64,000 nt of DNA from Acidiphilium sp. (GCA_028688905.1 JAQTXH010000009.1:1-64000); one strand, 5' to 3'; counted from the stretch's first letter, positions 19,253 to 27,161 are shown. The notes: generated by a model not told the origin, from the sequence alone. A program made the numbers and translations.

Positions 19253-19969
19253 ATGGATCAGGCTGTCAACGCCGCAGGACTTGCCGCACCGAGTGCGAAT
19301 TTGTCGCTGCTGAGCTTGTTTTTGCAGGCGAGCTTCGTCGTGCAGTTCGTCATGCTGCTGCTGCTGGCCGCTAGCATCTGGGTCTGGGCGATCATCATCG
19401 AAAAGTCCATCACAATCCGCCGGGTCAACCGCGACGCCACCGCATTCGAGGACAAGTTCTGGTCCGGCCGCAGCCTCGATGAACTCTACGAGCAGGAAGG
19501 TGCCGAACCCGGCCACCCGATGGCCGCCGTGTTCGGTGCCGCCATGGGCGAGTGGCGGCGCTCGGCCAAAGTGGCCGGTGCCGATGTCTCGCGCTCCAGC
19601 GTCAACGAACGCGTTGACCGCGCCATGGGGGTCACCACGATGCGTGAGATGGAACGGCTGGAACGCCACATGGTATTTCTGGCCTCGGTCGGCTCGGTCG
19701 CCCCCTTCGTCGGTCTGTTCGGCACGGTCTGGGGCATCATGCACTCCTTCGCGGCGATCGCGGCGATGCATAATACCAACCTCGCCGTGGTCGCCCCCGG
19801 CATCGCCGAAGCCCTGTTCGCCACCGCGATCGGGCTGGTCGCGGCCATCCCCGCCGTGCTCGCCTACAACACGCTTTCAACCGACCTTTCGCGCATCGCC
19901 GCCCGCCTCGAAGCCTTTGGTGCCGAGTTCAGCGCCATCCTGTCCCGCCAGTCCGAAGAGCGCGCCTGA
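19253..19969 (+). CDS. tolQ: Tol-Pal system proton channel subunit TolQ
   Basis: The 238-residue inner membrane protein has a first transmembrane span near residues 23-47 (ASFVVQFVMLLLLAASIWVW) and two more in the C-terminal half around VGSVAPFVGLFGTVWGIMHSF and ALFATAIGLVAAIPAVLAYN, the classic ExbB/TolQ pattern. With TolR it forms the proton-driven motor that energises TolA for outer membrane constriction at division. I chose the ATG at 19253, behind GGAAGGG; a TTG two codons earlier is possible. Confidence 0.96.
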   Translation: MDQAVNAAGLAAPSANLSLLSLFLQASFVVQFVMLLLLAASIWVWAIIIEKSITIRRVNRDATAFEDKFWSGRSLDELYEQEGAEPGHPMAAVFGAAMGEWRRSAKVAGADVSRSSVNERVDRAMGVTTMREMERLERHMVFLASVGSVAPFVGLFGTVWGIMHSFAAIAAMHNTNLAVVAPGIAEALFATAIGLVAAIPAVLAYNTLSTDLSRIAARLEAFGAEFSAILSRQSEERA

Positions 19970-20412
19970 TGGCCGGCGGTCTGCTCGACAATAAACGCGG
20001 CAACCGGCGCGGCCGCTACCGCCCGATGGCGGAAATCAACGTCACCCCGCTGGTCGATGTCATGCTGGTGCTGCTCATCGTGTTCATGATCACCGCCCCC
20101 CTCATCACCTCCGGCGTCTCGGTCAACCTGCCCCACGCCAACGCCAAACCCGTCAATACCGACGCCACCCCCATCACCATCAGCATCAACGCCGCCGGCG
20201 ACGTCTATCTGCAAAACTCCAAAGTTGCCCTCGACAACCTGGTCGCAACCCTGCAACAAATTTCCAAAAACAACACCGACCGCCGCATCTTCGTGCGCGG
20301 CGATACCACCGTGCCCTATGGCACCATGCTGAAAGTGATGGCGACCATCACCGACGGCGGCTTCGATAAAGTCGCCCTGCTGGCCCAACAACCAACCCCG
20401 TCAACACGCTGA
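19969..20412 (+). CDS. tolR: Tol-Pal system protein TolR
   Basis: The 147-residue ExbD/TolR protein has a cytoplasmic N-terminus with PMAEINVTPLVDVMLVLLIVFMI, where the Asp in the single transmembrane span is the proton-carrying residue, followed by a periplasmic domain that contains VNLPHA and the C-terminal GGFDKVALL. The start shares one base with the tolQ stop. A 224-bp foldback element, rather than a direct junction, separates it from tolA. Confidence 0.96.
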   Translation: MAGGLLDNKRGNRRGRYRPMAEINVTPLVDVMLVLLIVFMITAPLITSGVSVNLPHANAKPVNTDATPITISINAAGDVYLQNSKVALDNLVATLQQISKNNTDRRIFVRGDTTVPYGTMLKVMATITDGGFDKVALLAQQPTPSTR

Positions 20413-20436
20413 TCCGGCGGACTGACATGTGGGATT

Positions 20437-20660
20437 TGGGATGGATATTGAAGAAAGCCAGGGGCGTTGCCCCTGGACCCCATCGTGACCTTAAACCCCG
20501 AACCCCTCTAATTTGGGTAAGGGGAAGGTGCTATCGGGAATGTGAAGCGCCCGCGCCTGTCGGTGCCATCCCCTCACCCAAACTATGGCGGTCCAGGAAC
20601 TCAGTTCCTGGTAGGGGTCCAGGGGGTAAAATCCCTTGGCCTTCCTTACCATCCATCCCA
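20437..20660. mobile_element. 224-bp foldback (MITE-like) element between tolR and tolA
   Basis: The outer ends are imperfect inverted repeats of about 48 bp: both begin TGGGATGGAT and both reach CCCCTGGACCCC when read inwards. Inside lies a second inverted pair starting TTTGGGTAAGGGG and, on the other strand, TTTGGGTGAGGGG, so the element approximates one long hairpin. Two perfect short palindromes sit in opposite arms: CCAGGGGC/GCCCCTGG (20458-20476) and CCAGGAACT/AGTTCCTGG (20593-20611). It encodes no recognisable protein. The shape suggests a non-autonomous transposable element or an intergenic palindromic repeat unit. Confidence 0.75.
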
Positions 20661-20678
20661 GTCCCGCGGGCCTGACCG

Positions 20679-21641
20679 ATGGAACCGCGGTTGAAGCGGA
20701 GTGCGTTGATATCGGGGCTGGTGCATCTGGCCGTGATTTTGCTCGCCATTGTGGTGTTGCCAACCGAGAAGTTGCAGGCACCGGCGACGGCGGCGGTGGA
20801 TGTCACGATTATTGGGCCGCATGTGCCGCAGCAGGCACTGCACAAAGGCAAGGTGCCGGCACCGGCGAACACGGCGCATGTGCATAAGGCGCATCTGACC
20901 AAGGCGAAGCCGACGCCGCAACCGAAGGTGGCCCCCCCGCCGCCGCCACCACCCCCGCCGCCGGCACCGCATGCGCAGCCGAAGCTGCCGCGTCCGCCCG
21001 CTCCGGCCCCGCCGCCGCCGCCGCCAACCAAGGCACCGACGCCGTTACCGACGCCGCCGCCCCCGCCGCCGCATCCGCCGCAGAAGAAAACCATGGTGAA
21101 ACCGGCCAAAAAACTGCCGCTGCCCCCCAAGAAACAGCCGCCGACACCGGCGCAGAAGAGCCCGACCAGCCAGAAGCATGTGGTGAAGACACCGGCTGCG
21201 ATGAGCCAATCGGTCCTGAACACGATTGCCAAGTTGCGCTCGCTGGAAAAGCAGAAAAACGCCCCAACCGCGAAATATAATCCGCGTCAGGGTGGTGCGC
21301 CGCAGGGGGGTGGGACGAAGATGAGCACAGCGAATTCGGGTCTGTCGGCGTCGCAACGCAACGCAATCGGCTCGGAGGTGCAGCCGTGCTGGGGCATCGA
21401 TGCCGGCGCGCCCGGGGTTTCAAGTTTCAGCGTTTTGCTCCAGGTGGTGACCGATGCATCGGGCGTGGTGCGCGAGGCACAGGTGGCTCCTGAGGATCAA
21501 GGCAAGCTGGGCGATCCGGTGTTTGCGGCTTTCGCACAGCGAGCTGTCGATGCGGTGAAAAACTATCAATGTGCCAAGCTGCCGCTGCCGCCCTATATGC
21601 TCGGCTCGGTTCACAAGTTTATTTTTCGGTTCACGCCGTGA
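20679..21641 (+). CDS. tolA: TolA-like protein with a polyproline central domain
   Basis: The 320-residue protein has an N-terminal anchor helix (LISGLVHLAVILLAIVVL, residues 9-26), a long Pro/Lys/Ala linker (roughly 60-170) containing several runs of six to ten prolines, and a C-terminal domain with SALQ-less TolA/TonB_C features (VQPCWGIDAGAPGVSSFSVLLQVVTDASGVVREAQV). Its place between tolR and tolB makes TolA the natural call. Classical TolA has an alpha-helical Ala/Lys/Glu domain II instead, so the TonB-like polyproline rod is atypical in composition. Start ATG lies 19 bp after the foldback element. YebC-dependent or EF-P-dependent translation is likely at the proline runs. Confidence 0.85.
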   Translation: MEPRLKRSALISGLVHLAVILLAIVVLPTEKLQAPATAAVDVTIIGPHVPQQALHKGKVPAPANTAHVHKAHLTKAKPTPQPKVAPPPPPPPPPPAPHAQPKLPRPPAPAPPPPPPTKAPTPLPTPPPPPPHPPQKKTMVKPAKKLPLPPKKQPPTPAQKSPTSQKHVVKTPAAMSQSVLNTIAKLRSLEKQKNAPTAKYNPRQGGAPQGGGTKMSTANSGLSASQRNAIGSEVQPCWGIDAGAPGVSSFSVLLQVVTDASGVVREAQVAPEDQGKLGDPVFAAFAQRAVDAVKNYQCAKLPLPPYMLGSVHKFIFRFTP

Positions 21642-21667
21642 ACGGGTATTTTTCGGTTCACGCCGTA
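21621..21667 (+). repeat. 27-bp tandem duplication across the tolA stop codon
   Basis: ATTTTTCGGTTCACGCCGT occurs at 21621 and again at 21648, a period of 27 bp. The first copy encodes the last residues of the TolA-like protein (IFRFTP) and its stop; the second is in the tolA-tolB spacer. It adds no coding sequence. Confidence 0.9.
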
Positions 21668-21699
21668 ACTTTGCCGAAATTACAGGACAGAGGTCACTG

Positions 21700-23130
21700 A
21701 TGACGACAAATCGCTCAATTCCTGCGCTCCACCCGCATGTGCCCAACACCTTGATCGAGCGGCTGCCAGCACTTTCGCGCCGGTTCATGATCGGGGCCGG
21801 TGCAGCCGGGTTGATCTTGCCTGGACTGGCCCGTGCGCAGACTGTTGTGGGTGGCTCGGCACCGGGTGGCACCGGCACCAGTGATGCGATCAATGTTTCC
21901 GGCGCGCATAACGCCCCGATCCCGATTGCATTGCCGGCCTTCACCAATGCCAGCGCCGGTGCCTCGGAACTGGGCGACCAGATGACTCAGGTAATTACGT
22001 CGGATCTCGACCATTGCGGCTTGTTCCGCTCGGTCGATCAGTCGAGTTTCGTGCCCAATTCGATCACCAATGGCGTACCGGTGTGGGCCAACTGGTCGAT
22101 CCTGGGCGCGCAGGCGCTGGTCACCGGCAGCGTGACCGACCAGGGCGGCGGGCAGGTCCGTGTCGAGTACCGGTTGTGGAGCGTCGCGGACCAGAAGCAG
22201 TTGCAGGGCACCGCTTACACCACAGTGTCCGGCAACTGGCGGCGGATCGCGCATATCATTGCCGATGATATTTATCAGCAGATGATCGGCGAAAAGGGCT
22301 ATTTCGATACCCGTGTTGCCTATATATCGGTCTCCGGGCCGCCGACCGGGCCGACCCGGCGCATGGCGATCATGGATTACGATGGTGCCAACACCAGATT
22401 TCTGACTTCCGGCCGCTGGATGGCGCTGTCGCCCCAGTTCAACCCAACACGACAGCAATTGGCATTCGTGAGCTTTGAGAGCAATCAGCCCCGGGTGTTT
22501 CTGTTCGATCTGCAAACCGGGGCGCGCAGCGTGGTCGGTAATTTTGGCGATATGAGTTTCGGCCCGCGTTTCAGCCCTGACGGCTCCACACTTCTGCTAT
22601 CGGTATCGCGGGGGGGCGGCGCGATGATCGTGAAATACGATCTGGCCAGCGGGCACCAAACGGCACTGACCGACGCGAATTCGATCAATGTGACCCCTTG
22701 CTACAACCCGGACGGCTCGAAAATCGTGTTCAACTCGGACCGCGACGGTTCGGGCGATCAGCAATTGTTCGTCATGGGGGCCGATGGCTCGAATGTGCAG
22801 CGGATTTCCTACGGCAGCGGGCGTTATGCGGAGCCGGACTGGTCGCCGCGCGGCGACCTGATCGCCTTCACCAGCCTGGGGTCCGGCGGATTCGGGATCG
22901 GGGTGATGAAGCCCGATGGGTCGGGCGAGCGTATTTTGTCGCAAGGCTATCTGGAAGAAGGGGCCACCTTCTGCCCGAACGGGCGGGTGATCATGTTCTA
23001 TCGTCAGACGCCGCTGCGGGTTGGCAATGTGTCTCATCTGGTTACCATTGGCACCGACGGGTTCAACGAGCGCATCACGCCGACACCCACCAATGCGACC
23101 GATCCATCGTGGGGTCCGTTATTATCCTGA
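21700..23130 (+). CDS. tolB: Tol-Pal system beta-propeller protein TolB
   Basis: The 476-residue periplasmic protein has an N-terminal domain (AIPIALPAF-like region, then VITSDLDHCGLFRSVDQSSF) and a C-terminal six-bladed propeller built from repeats such as YNPDGSKIVFNSDRDGSGDQQLFVM and WSPRGDLIAFTS. It links TolA and Pal at division. The signal region is unusual: LSRRFMIGAGAAGLILPGLARAQ starts about residue 26 and carries a twin-arginine pair followed by a short hydrophobic stretch, suggesting Tat export. I chose the ATG at 21700 (AGGACAGAGG upstream). No pal gene follows; the next gene is convergent. Confidence 0.94.
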   Translation: MTTNRSIPALHPHVPNTLIERLPALSRRFMIGAGAAGLILPGLARAQTVVGGSAPGGTGTSDAINVSGAHNAPIPIALPAFTNASAGASELGDQMTQVITSDLDHCGLFRSVDQSSFVPNSITNGVPVWANWSILGAQALVTGSVTDQGGGQVRVEYRLWSVADQKQLQGTAYTTVSGNWRRIAHIIADDIYQQMIGEKGYFDTRVAYISVSGPPTGPTRRMAIMDYDGANTRFLTSGRWMALSPQFNPTRQQLAFVSFESNQPRVFLFDLQTGARSVVGNFGDMSFGPRFSPDGSTLLLSVSRGGGAMIVKYDLASGHQTALTDANSINVTPCYNPDGSKIVFNSDRDGSGDQQLFVMGADGSNVQRISYGSGRYAEPDWSPRGDLIAFTSLGSGGFGIGVMKPDGSGERILSQGYLEEGATFCPNGRVIMFYRQTPLRVGNVSHLVTIGTDGFNERITPTPTNATDPSWGPLLS

Positions 23131-23141
23131 TTTCATTGGTG

Positions 23142-23181
23142 ATTTCGCCCTCCCTCATTTCGCCCCCCTTCATTTCGCCCC
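23142..23181. repeat. Short tandem repeat of ATTTCGCCC units
   Basis: Three near-identical units starting ATTTCGCCC follow one another at about 14-15 bp spacing between the tolB stop and the 3' end of the convergent transglycosylase gene. The last unit encodes part of the C-terminus of that protein on the opposite strand. This looks like simple slippage. Confidence 0.7.
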
Positions 23182-24090
23182 GGTGATCGGAATCGGGTCA
23201 CTCCGATAAGCAGCGAGGCTGCGGCCCCCTATTCCGCCAGGGGCTGTTGCAGTCTCCGACGCGCCCGCTGGTACTGCAATCGGCAGGATTTCAGCGTGAC
23301 CCCGCATTCCCGCGAATGCGAACCCACCGACCCCAAAATGCCGCAGGGCGATCGCACCATCGGTTGGTTTGGCGGGGCGGGTTGCCGGTTTTGGAATTGC
23401 CGACATGCCGACGGCGGCTGGGATCAGCGTGGGTACCGGCCCACCCTGATCGTGCCAGACGGCGAGCACTTTTTGTTCATACGGCAGGCCCAGGGCGGGG
23501 GTTTCCGAATGATAGGCACCCACCGCAGGATTCCAACCACCTAACTGGGATTTCAGGCGGCGCAGAAATTGCGCGCCGTAGATCGCGTTCGCCGCCGGGT
23601 CGAATGCCTGGGCCAGGCTCGTAAACGCATCCGGATGGTGTTGCAGGTTGATCTGCATGCAACCGACATCGAGCGAGGTGATATTCTCGGCCTCGAACCC
23701 TTGCGCTGCCGCAATGGCCTCGGCCTCGGTGGTGTAGGTATGGCCGGCACCGTTGGCGTCGATCGTCCATGGCCAGGGTGCCCATCGACCGGTCGCGGGA
23801 TCATGCTGGCCGCTTTCGACGGTAGCTATGGCATTCAGCAATCCTGGCGGCGTGTGGGCAATGCCCTGCGCCATGTTGACGGCGGCTTCACATAATGTTG
23901 ACGGATCGGCGACGGGTATCCACGACGGGACAATTCCGGCTGGTAGCGCATGCGCGACCACGGGCAAACCCAGCCACACGCCCATCAATGGCCTAAACCA
24001 TTGTTTGGTGAGCAATTTCAGGACGATACGGATCGCTGCGCCGATCCACCAAATCTCATGCTGTTTTCGACCGATGGATGCTGATTCCAT
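23170..24090 (-). CDS. Lytic transglycosylase (SLT domain)
   Basis: The protein of about 306 residues has an N-terminal hydrophobic segment (WFRPLMGVWLGLPVVAHALP) that should act as a signal or anchor, then a soluble lytic transglycosylase domain: LLNAIATVESGQHDP supplies the catalytic Glu, and DVGCMQINLQHHP and AIYGAQFLRRL match the SLT pattern GxMQIN. These enzymes cleave the MurNAc-GlcNAc bond with 1,6-anhydro product formation. The C-terminal ~90 residues are low in conservation. The true start may be later than 24090, nearer the hydrophobic segment. It is convergent with tolB. Confidence 0.88.
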   Translation of the reverse strand: MESASIGRKQHEIWWIGAAIRIVLKLLTKQWFRPLMGVWLGLPVVAHALPAGIVPSWIPVADPSTLCEAAVNMAQGIAHTPPGLLNAIATVESGQHDPATGRWAPWPWTIDANGAGHTYTTEAEAIAAAQGFEAENITSLDVGCMQINLQHHPDAFTSLAQAFDPAANAIYGAQFLRRLKSQLGGWNPAVGAYHSETPALGLPYEQKVLAVWHDQGGPVPTLIPAAVGMSAIPKPATRPAKPTDGAIALRHFGVGGFAFAGMRGHAEILPIAVPAGASETATAPGGIGGRSLAAYRSDPIPITGAK

Positions 24091-24222
24091 GGCGAGCAGT
24101 ATCAATCGCCTTAATTAAGATAGAGTAATTTGTTGCACAAAAATTCGTCAAGCTGCGACAAATCAAGGCTCAGCCTCGTTTCGCTGGCGCGAAAATCGCG
24201 ATGCTGCACTGCAAAAAAGTTC

Positions 24223-24251
24223 TTGCATCGCTCCTAGCGAATGAGTATAAA
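24223..24251 (+). promoter_or_regulatory. Sigma-70-type promoter for a candidate small RNA
   Basis: TTGCAT (24223-24228) and TATAAA (24246-24251) are separated by exactly 17 bp. The expected start is near A24258. A strong intrinsic terminator lies about 85 nt downstream with no open reading frame of note between, so the pair defines a compact transcription unit. Confidence 0.65.
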
Positions 24252-24257
24252 CATTGC

Positions 24258-24343
24258 AGCAACACGGCGACGAGTTCGCTGAGTTTGCTTTCTTGGACGT
24301 TTCCTCCCTAAACTTGGCGGCACGAAAGTGCCGCCTTTTTTTG
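24258..24343 (+). ncRNA. Candidate trans-acting small RNA with anti-Shine-Dalgarno CCTCCC motif
   Basis: The inferred ~86-nt transcript has three parts. A 5' hairpin at about 24257-24289 includes GCGA/TCGC around a short loop. An unpaired stretch contains TTTCCTCCCT. The 3' end is a GC-rich terminator hairpin. Alphaproteobacterial sRNAs of the alpha-r14 and CcsR types share this architecture and use CCUCC motifs to pair with ribosome-binding sites; membership of a named family is not proven here. It lies between the divergent transglycosylase gene and lutB, on the same strand as lutB. Confidence 0.55.
24317..24343 (+). terminator. Strong intrinsic terminator (8-bp stem, GAAA loop, T7)
   Basis: GGCGGCAC and GTGCCGCC form a perfect 8-bp stem closed by a GAAA tetraloop and followed by seven T. 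No plus-strand protein gene ends just upstream, which argues that it terminates a non-coding transcript. Confidence 0.85.
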
Positions 24344-24440
24344 CGGTGGAAAGAAATTACCGCCGGTGGCGGTCGCACCCCGGTGCGCATTCACATTGTG
24401 GCCAGCACACTCTACAATTGCTCTACACAAGGAGTGGCCG

Positions 24441-25862
24441 ATGCTCAATACCAGTCCCGCCTTCAAGGACAACGCCCGTCGCGCCATGGCCGATGCCGGG
24501 CTACAGAAAGCCCTCAACTGCGCCAGGAAACCCTTCGCTCAAACCCGCGCCGCTGCGGTTGCCGGCTTGCCGGAGTTCGAAGCACTGCGCGACACGGCCA
24601 AAAATATCAAAAATCACACCATCGCACATCTGGATTTCTACCTCGAACACTATACGTCCCAGGTCGAGGCGCAAGGTGGCCACGTGCATTGGTGCCGCAA
24701 CGCGGCAGATGCCCGCAATGAAATATTGGCAATTTGCCAACGCGTGGGGGCGCGCACCGTCACCAAGGGCAAGTCGATGGTCTCCGAGGAGATCGGGCTT
24801 AATGCGTTTCTGGCGGAAAAGGGCATCGTCCCGATCGAGACCGATCTTGGTGAGTATATTCTGCAACTCCGCGCCGAAACCCCGAGTCACATCGTCGGGC
24901 CGGCGTTCCATTTGAACCGCGAGGATTGGGAATCCAGTTTCCGCGCCGCGCATACTCATCTGCCGGTGGACCGGATTTTTGCCGAAAAGCGCGACATCCA
25001 AGCCGAGGCGCGCGGCGTGCTGCGCGAAAAATTCCTGGCCGCGGACGTCGGCATCACCGGTGCCAATTTCCTGATCGCCGAAACCGGGTCGTCGGTGATC
25101 GTGACCAACGAGGGCAATGGCGACCTGACCCAGACCCTGCCGCGTGTGCATATCGTGCTGGCAAGCCTAGAGAAGATGGTACCGACCCTTGAGGACACCA
25201 TCTCCCTGCTGCGGGTGCTCGCCCGCTCCGCGACCGGGCAGGCTTGTACGGTCTACACCACGATTTCCACCGGGCCGAAGCGGGTGAACGATCTCGACGG
25301 ACCAGACGAATATCATGTGATTTTGCTCGACAACGGCCGTTCCAATATGGTCGGCACCGAATTTCAGGACATGCTGCGCTGCATCCGCTGTTCGGCCTGC
25401 ATGAACCATTGCCCGGTCTATCTGACAGTGGGCGGTCATGCCTATGGCTCGATGTATTCCGGGCCGATGGGCAGCGTGCTGACACCGGCGATTTTCGGCG
25501 AAGATCAGGCGCATCTGCTGCCTAATGCCTCGACCTTTTGCGGCAAATGCGAAAGCGTCTGCCCAGTGAAAATCCCCCTCACTGGCATGATGCGGCATTG
25601 GCGCGAGCGCGAGTTCGAACGCAATCTGTCACCGGCGACGACACGCTATGGCATTGGGATCTGGGGGTTTTTTGCCCGACGGCCAAGCTTGTACCGGGCG
25701 GTAACGCGACTGGCGTGCTGGGGGTTGGGACGTGCCGGGCGCAAGCGCGGGCGTTTCACAAGCTTGCCGGGTGCCGGTGCCTGGACGCGCGATCGCGATA
25801 TGCCGGCCCCCGAGGGCGAAACGTTTTTCGCGCGCTACGCCCGCGAGCAGCGCGACCGATGA
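24441..25862 (+). CDS. lutB: L-lactate utilization iron-sulfur protein LutB
   Basis: The 473-residue protein is an LutB/YkgF-type subunit of the non-flavin L-lactate dehydrogenase complex. The N-terminal LUD domain includes VTKGKSMVSEEIGLN and GITGANFLIAETGSSVIVTNEGN; two 4Fe-4S ligand sets are visible, CIRCSACMNHCPVY near residue 314 and CGKCESVCPVKI near 366. I chose the ATG at 24441, behind AAGGAG. The stop overlaps the lutC start. No lutA (YkgE-type) gene is adjacent, which is unusual because lutABC normally travel together. Confidence 0.92.
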   Translation: MLNTSPAFKDNARRAMADAGLQKALNCARKPFAQTRAAAVAGLPEFEALRDTAKNIKNHTIAHLDFYLEHYTSQVEAQGGHVHWCRNAADARNEILAICQRVGARTVTKGKSMVSEEIGLNAFLAEKGIVPIETDLGEYILQLRAETPSHIVGPAFHLNREDWESSFRAAHTHLPVDRIFAEKRDIQAEARGVLREKFLAADVGITGANFLIAETGSSVIVTNEGNGDLTQTLPRVHIVLASLEKMVPTLEDTISLLRVLARSATGQACTVYTTISTGPKRVNDLDGPDEYHVILLDNGRSNMVGTEFQDMLRCIRCSACMNHCPVYLTVGGHAYGSMYSGPMGSVLTPAIFGEDQAHLLPNASTFCGKCESVCPVKIPLTGMMRHWREREFERNLSPATTRYGIGIWGFFARRPSLYRAVTRLACWGLGRAGRKRGRFTSLPGAGAWTRDRDMPAPEGETFFARYAREQRDR

Positions 25863-26551
25863 TTAAGGGTATAACCGATCAGCGAGCGGCCATTCTCGGG
25901 GCGATCCGCCGGGGGCTGAAGCGCGATGCGCTGCCCGCCGATCAGGCGATGATGCTGCGCACCCGGCTCGCCGCGCATCCGCGCCAGATCGTTCCGGCGG
26001 TGGTGGCCCGTGACCGCGCGGCACTGCTTGATCTGTTCATCGCCAACGCGACGCGTGAATTCACCACGATCGACCGGGTCGATCACCTTGCGGCGCTGCC
26101 CGAAGCGATCACCTTGTATCTGCGCGGGCAGAACCTACCGCTCGCTTTGGTTATCGCCCCCGATCCTTCGCTGCAAGCGATCGATTGGGCAGCGTCGCCT
26201 CTTCTGACCACTCGATTCGGTCGTGCCGAAGCGAGCGACATGGTTTCGGTGCAGGCCGGGTTCGCCGGCATTGCCGAAACCGGCACGCTGATGCTGCCTT
26301 CGGGTGCCGGCACGCCGACGACGCTGAATTTGCTGCCGGATACCGAGATTGTTGTACTGGATACCGCGAACGTGGTCGGCCCCTATGAGGACGGGTTCGA
26401 CCGGTTGCGTGCCGCGGGCGACCTGCCGCGCAACGTAATGCTGGTAACCGGCCCATCGCGCTCGGCGGATATCGAACGGACGCTGGAACTCGGCGCGCAC
26501 GGGCCAAGGCGATTGCATCTCATTCTAGTGGGGCCAACAGAAAGTAAGTGA
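25859..26551 (+). CDS. lutC: LutC/YkgG LUD-domain protein
   Basis: The 230-residue protein ends with the LUD signature: MVSVQAGFAGIAETGTLML, then PDTEIVVLDTANVVGPYEDGFDRLR and MLVTGPSRSADIERTLELGAHGPRRLHLILV. It is the third component of the L-lactate utilization complex in Bacillus and relatives. The ATG overlaps the lutB stop (ATGA). A longer upstream frame only reads through lutB. The AT-rich hairpin repeat starts directly after its stop codon. Confidence 0.92.
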   Translation: MIKGITDQRAAILGAIRRGLKRDALPADQAMMLRTRLAAHPRQIVPAVVARDRAALLDLFIANATREFTTIDRVDHLAALPEAITLYLRGQNLPLALVIAPDPSLQAIDWAASPLLTTRFGRAEASDMVSVQAGFAGIAETGTLMLPSGAGTPTTLNLLPDTEIVVLDTANVVGPYEDGFDRLRAAGDLPRNVMLVTGPSRSADIERTLELGAHGPRRLHLILVGPTESK

Positions 26552-26601
26552 AAAAAAGAGCTTTTTGGTTCCTTTTTGCAAAAAAGAACGACTTGCTTTT
26601 T
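26552..26601 (+). repeat. AT-rich hairpin repeat, copy 2 of 4 (lutC-smr gap)
   Basis: The segment contains AGCTTTTTGGTTC, a T-run and CAAAAAAGAACGACTTGC, the same layout as the copies near ruvC and between the GNAT gene and pdhC. It follows the lutC stop immediately and ends about 20 nt before the Smr gene start, so it could act as a weak terminator or leader hairpin. Confidence 0.75.
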
Positions 26602-26621
26602 GTTGACCAAACTTGGCCCTG

Positions 26622-27161
26622 ATGAAGATCAAGCGGCACCTTCCAGCCGCCGATTTGGAAATCTGGGCGCGCTATCTGCAACATGTCAAACCGTTGCCCG
26701 GCGTGCGCGTGCCTGCGGCGACGGAGCGCGTGATCGTCGAGCGGCAAGCGCCGCCCCTTCCCCCGCTGCTTCCAGCCCCACCACGTCCGGCGATAAAACC
26801 GCAACGCCGCCCGGCAATCGCCATCGGGGTCGCCCCGCCCGGCCTTGACCGGGCCACCTGGTGCCGGTTCCGTGCCGGGAAAATCGCGCCGGAACGCATT
26901 CTGGACTTGCACGGCATGACCAAAGCAAATGCCCATATCGCGGTCATGGCGCTGATTGCGGGGGCGGCATCGCAAGGAACGCGCTGCGTCGAAATTGTCA
27001 CGGGGCACGGGCGGCGCGCCGGTGGCGAGGGCGTGTTGCGGCGCGAAGTGCCGTTCTGGCTCAATGACGCGCCGTTGCACGCGATGATCCTGGCGGTTTG
27101 CCATCCGCACGCGGCGAATGAGGGAGCATTGCGCGTGTTATTGCGACGAATCCGGGTATGA
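26622..27161 (+). CDS. Smr/MutS2-type domain protein
   Basis: The ~179-residue protein has a Pro-rich, basic N-terminal half and a C-terminal Smr domain with the signature ILDLHGMTKANAHIAVMALI, then EIVTGHGRR and GVLRREVPFWLN. Smr domains bind or nick DNA or RNA; stand-alone proteins of this type are common in Alphaproteobacteria and their cellular role is not settled. I prefer the ATG at 26622; an in-frame TTG three codons earlier is possible. The stop overlaps the XRE regulator start. Confidence 0.88.
   Translation: MKIKRHLPAADLEIWARYLQHVKPLPGVRVPAATERVIVERQAPPLPPLLPAPPRPAIKPQRRPAIAIGVAPPGLDRATWCRFRAGKIAPERILDLHGMTKANAHIAVMALIAGAASQGTRCVEIVTGHGRRAGGEGVLRREVPFWLNDAPLHAMILAVCHPHAANEGALRVLLRRIRV

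Noticed and set aside
24163-24390. 75-residue minus-strand frame across the candidate sRNA
   Set aside because: It includes the terminator and promoter of the plus-strand unit and has no protein character.
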